From Candidatus Sigynarchaeota archaeon (GTDB taxonomy: Archaea; Asgardarchaeota; Lokiarchaeia; Sigynarchaeales; Sigynarchaeaceae): a DNA stretch of 7,871 nt. Position numbers and translations under genes: made by a program. The DNA lies in assembly GCA_030587525.1 (NCBI GenBank), contig JAUQYW010000336.1:1-7871 (forward strand), given 5' to 3'. The notes under the pieces are model-generated. The model was given only the letters and a program-made list of their open reading frames with translations. It did no database searches and was not told the DNA's origin. Of the stretch, positions 6,142 to 7,871 are shown piece by piece. Each line of letters starts with the position of its first letter. Position 1 is the first letter of the stretch.

Positions 6142-6154
6142 TGAATTGAATTCA
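6142..6154. repeat. Short inverted repeat in the BKACE leader
   Basis: TGAATT and AATTCA flank a single G, giving a perfect 6-base inverted repeat immediately upstream of the BKACE ribosome-binding site. It could be an operator or chance in AT-rich DNA. Confidence 0.3.
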
Positions 6155-6179
6155 TGATAGAGATAACACGAATCGGGGC

Positions 6180-6992
6180 TTATATCTTGCCTTTCGCCTT
6201 GAGATCCTTGAGCATTGCTTCCGGGTACTTAGCCTTGAAAAAAGGCATGCTCGAAAAGAAGTGGCTGAAGATGGCAGTTTTCCGAGACGGGGCGTTCTTC
6301 CATCGGAGGTTCTCGTCGAAGAATACCTGGCGATATCCCTCTGCATATTTCCACCCGGGCAATTTCTTACCCATGATGCGGGCGATGGGCTTATACACCA
6401 GCATCATTGTGTTCAGGAGCCAAAACTGGGTTTTGTGGCACTGGATTAACCGTGTCGTGAGACTGAAATCAGATTTCTTGAAGCCGAAGAAGAAATTCGG
6501 GTTCAACGACGTGTAATAGAGGAGTTTCGGCGTGAAATCGATCAACTCGTGGTGGATGATGTAAAACAGCGCCCGTCCCGTGAAGGTGTGGTCGGTGTGG
6601 TAATAATACGTGAAGATCGGTTCCGGGCCGATGATAACGTCCGGCTTTTCGGCTTGAAGATATGCTGCAATTTTCGAGATGAATTTCTTGTCGAATGGCA
6701 CGAAGCCATCCACGTAATCTAGGAAGGTTATGTTCTCTGGCGGAATCCCGTGGATAGCTTGGGCGTTGTACAGTTCCTGGGTCCGCACCTTGGCTAAAAA
6801 ATCACCTTTGAATTTGTCGTATTTCGTGCCAGATCCCAGCGACGAGTCCGCGAGGCCGAATTCTCCCTTGGTCGTCGAAACGATCTTTACCTCGTGCCGT
6901 TTCTTGCTTTCCTTGGTGAGGAAGTGCATCAAGTGCCCGCAATTCAGCTCCAAATCATCGGGATGGGCTTGGAAGAAGGTGAATTTCGCCAT
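6180..6992 (-). CDS. PIG-L/LmbE family zinc-dependent N-deacetylase
   Basis: This 270-residue protein belongs to the LmbE-like family, whose members remove acetyl groups from N-acetylglucosamine-containing substrates (GlcNAc-PI, mycothiol and bacillithiol precursors, chitobiose and others). The signature AHPDDLEL is at 9-16: H10 and D13 are zinc ligands and D12 the catalytic base. The second signature HTDH has H132 and H135 (third zinc ligand). R70 and E73 fall in the usual R-x-x-E helix. Later family features are CHKTQ (185-189, usually H-x-SQ) and AEGY (217-220). There is no signal peptide. It is the first gene of the minus-strand run, with a 49-base gap before BKACE. No ribosome-binding site was found before the ATG, so the mRNA may be leaderless. 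In this operon it might unmask an amino or amide group before BKACE acts, or simply be an unrelated neighbour; the substrate is unknown. Confidence 0.87.
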   Translation of the reverse strand: MAKFTFFQAHPDDLELNCGHLMHFLTKESKKRHEVKIVSTTKGEFGLADSSLGSGTKYDKFKGDFLAKVRTQELYNAQAIHGIPPENITFLDYVDGFVPFDKKFISKIAAYLQAEKPDVIIGPEPIFTYYYHTDHTFTGRALFYIIHHELIDFTPKLLYYTSLNPNFFFGFKKSDFSLTTRLIQCHKTQFWLLNTMMLVYKPIARIMGKKLPGWKYAEGYRQVFFDENLRWKNAPSRKTAIFSHFFSSMPFFKAKYPEAMLKDLKAKGKI

Positions 6993-7006
6993 GATAGCAT
7001 TCGTGC

Positions 7007-7025
7007 AATTTATTGATTAATTATT
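7007..7025 (-). promoter_or_regulatory. AT-rich promoter region of the PIG-L/BKACE/SDR operon
   Basis: A 19-base stretch with a single non-A/T base lies 15-33 bases before the PIG-L ATG on minus. This is where a TATA box would lie for a leaderless or nearly leaderless transcript, consistent with the missing ribosome-binding site. Confidence 0.4.
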
Positions 7026-7036
7026 GTTGGAACAAT
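7023..7036. repeat. Inverted repeat ATTGTT-GG-AACAAT in a divergent promoter region
   Basis: Two perfect 6-base arms are separated by GG. It lies between two divergent genes and overlaps the upstream edge of the PIG-L promoter box, a position suitable for a transcription-factor operator. No regulator gene is present in the window. Confidence 0.4.
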
Positions 7037-7067
7037 CCTTACCATGTGTATCATCGCGTCGTTCGTG

Positions 7068-7112
7068 TATTAAAATTTTAAAAGCAGAATCATCTCCACA
7101 AGGGATATAACA
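7068..7112 (+). promoter_or_regulatory. Promoter region of the DMT/NIPA-like gene
   Basis: Two TATA-like boxes are present: TATTAAAATTTTAAAA at 7068-7083, which would give a leader of about 30 bases, and GATATAAC at 7104-7111, centred about 27 bases before the ATG at 7135, which would give a leaderless mRNA. No ribosome-binding site was found before 7135, which slightly favours the second. Confidence 0.4.
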
Positions 7113-7134
7113 TTCAAGAGAGACATAATTTACC

Positions 7135-7871
7135 ATGGCTGATGCTACTATTTACTTGCTCGGCGTGCTCATGGCAACATCATCGGGTGTCTTGAATAAT
7201 TTGGGCACGGTTTTGAACAAGAAAGTGGTCAACGAACGGAAATCGGAGGAAAAGTTCTTCCGGCGACTCATCACGAATCCCGTATGGTTGGCCGGCTTGC
7301 TGCTTCAGCTCGCCGCGGGTTCCGTGCTGTTCATGTTTGCTGTCGCTTGGATCGGGCCGGCGCTCACCCCCGGCTTGATGGCCTTGGGATTGATCGTGCT
7401 GGCGATAGGCTCGGTAAGGATCGTTGGAGAAAAACTGGGCAAGCCCGAAAAAATCGGCATCGGCCTCATGATCATCGCTATATTATTTCTCGGGTTGAGC
7501 AACTTGTCGATCGATGTCCCGGGATTCAATTACTTGGAAGCCGGATTTCTCCTTCGCACGACCATCTTCACGGCCTGCTTGTTCGGCGCGTCCATCGCTT
7601 TCAAGATATTGGCCAAGAAGATCGAGAGATTCAGGGGGATATTCCTTGCATTGGTGTCTGGTTTCTTCATTTCGTTGTCAAACTTCTGGATTAGCATCTT
7701 GTTGGGCACGATAATTCAAGTATTCTCGGGCTCGGCAAACCTGGCCCAGTGGATCTTGTTCCTTTGTTCAGCGGCAATCCTTGTCGGGTCGAATTTTTAC
7801 TCGCTCATGGTGCTGCAAGACGCGTTCAAGAGTGGGCAAGCGAGCAACTTGATTCCCATCCAACAAGTGCC
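7135..7871 (+). CDS. DMT-superfamily (NIPA/EamA-like) membrane transporter, 3' end outside the window
   Basis: The frame from ATG at 7135 is open to the window end (245 codons plus two bases), so this is a truncated view of a longer gene. It is very hydrophobic, with about seven membrane segments visible: near 5-26, 50-72, 76-96, 107-124, 138-158, 169-195 and 205-226. The N-terminal pattern (short helix 1 ending in LNNLGTVLNKK, then a cytoplasmic basic stretch, then NPVWLAGLLLQ) and the GEKLGKPEKIGIGLMIIAILFLGLS-type region near 98-122 resemble the drug/metabolite transporter fold, especially the NIPA (DUF803) magnesium-transporter-like branch. Substrate assignment is uncertain; EamA-type exporters are the alternative. 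It diverges from the PIG-L operon across a 142-base gap. Confidence 0.72.
   Translation, partial: MADATIYLLGVLMATSSGVLNNLGTVLNKKVVNERKSEEKFFRRLITNPVWLAGLLLQLAAGSVLFMFAVAWIGPALTPGLMALGLIVLAIGSVRIVGEKLGKPEKIGIGLMIIAILFLGLSNLSIDVPGFNYLEAGFLLRTTIFTACLFGASIAFKILAKKIERFRGIFLALVSGFFISLSNFWISILLGTIIQVFSGSANLAQWILFLCSAAILVGSNFYSLMVLQDAFKSGQASNLIPIQQV

Noticed and set aside
1..7871. Signs of mobile elements, CRISPR repeats, tRNA or rRNA genes
   Set aside because: I saw no transposase or integrase frame, no regularly spaced repeats and no tRNA-like folded segment. The gaps are all short and are explained by promoters and terminators.

Overview
This window looks like a piece of an archaeal chromosome. 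Short TATA-like AT-rich boxes sit at the expected distance before several genes. T-rich runs without an obvious hairpin follow some stop codons. Several start codons carry GGTG(A)-type ribosome-binding sites, while others have none and a TATA box so close that the mRNA may be leaderless. Coding DNA is of roughly balanced base composition and the short intergenic gaps are AT-rich. A free-standing SCP2 protein together with SDRs, a BKACE enzyme and a PIG-L deacetylase would fit an Asgard-type or other heterotrophic archaeon, but that placement is an inference and no marker gene is present. I see no RNA gene, mobile element or CRISPR array, and no gene-free stretch above 300 bases.

Left block (1-2518, + strand): an SCP2 lipid-binding protein (76-474) with its own TATA box and T-rich terminator. 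After it comes a probable two-gene operon of a creatinase/aminopeptidase P-fold M24 metalloenzyme (554-1675) and an NAD-type short-chain dehydrogenase (1691-2518) that starts at TTG 15 bases downstream.

Middle block (2590-5245): a small two-helix membrane protein on the minus strand (2590-2874) and a GPH/SLC45-like sugar-type MFS transporter on the plus strand (2935-4458) diverge from one shared AT-rich box. The MFS gene converges on the minus-strand operon through a 37-base gap that looks like a bidirectional terminator.

Right block (4496-6992, minus strand): a probable three-gene operon read right to left, PIG-L/LmbE deacetylase, BKACE (DUF849) enzyme and a second short-chain dehydrogenase. 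BKACE enzymes cleave a 3-keto acid with acetyl-CoA into acetoacetate and a new acyl-CoA. The SDR 15 bases downstream is a natural candidate to make that 3-keto acid from a 3-hydroxy acid. A divergent DMT/NIPA-like membrane transporter (7135 to the window end) is cut off at the right edge.

Together the window reads as catabolic and transport genes: uptake (MFS, DMT), deprotection or hydrolysis (PIG-L, M24), oxidation (two SDRs), carbon-chain cleavage (BKACE) and lipid or acyl binding (SCP2). The substrate cannot be named from sequence. The most noteworthy points are the PIG-L/BKACE/SDR operon with an altered BKACE substrate pocket, the M24 protein that keeps all five metal ligands but has lost two active-site histidines, and lysine-rich N-terminal extensions on three soluble proteins.
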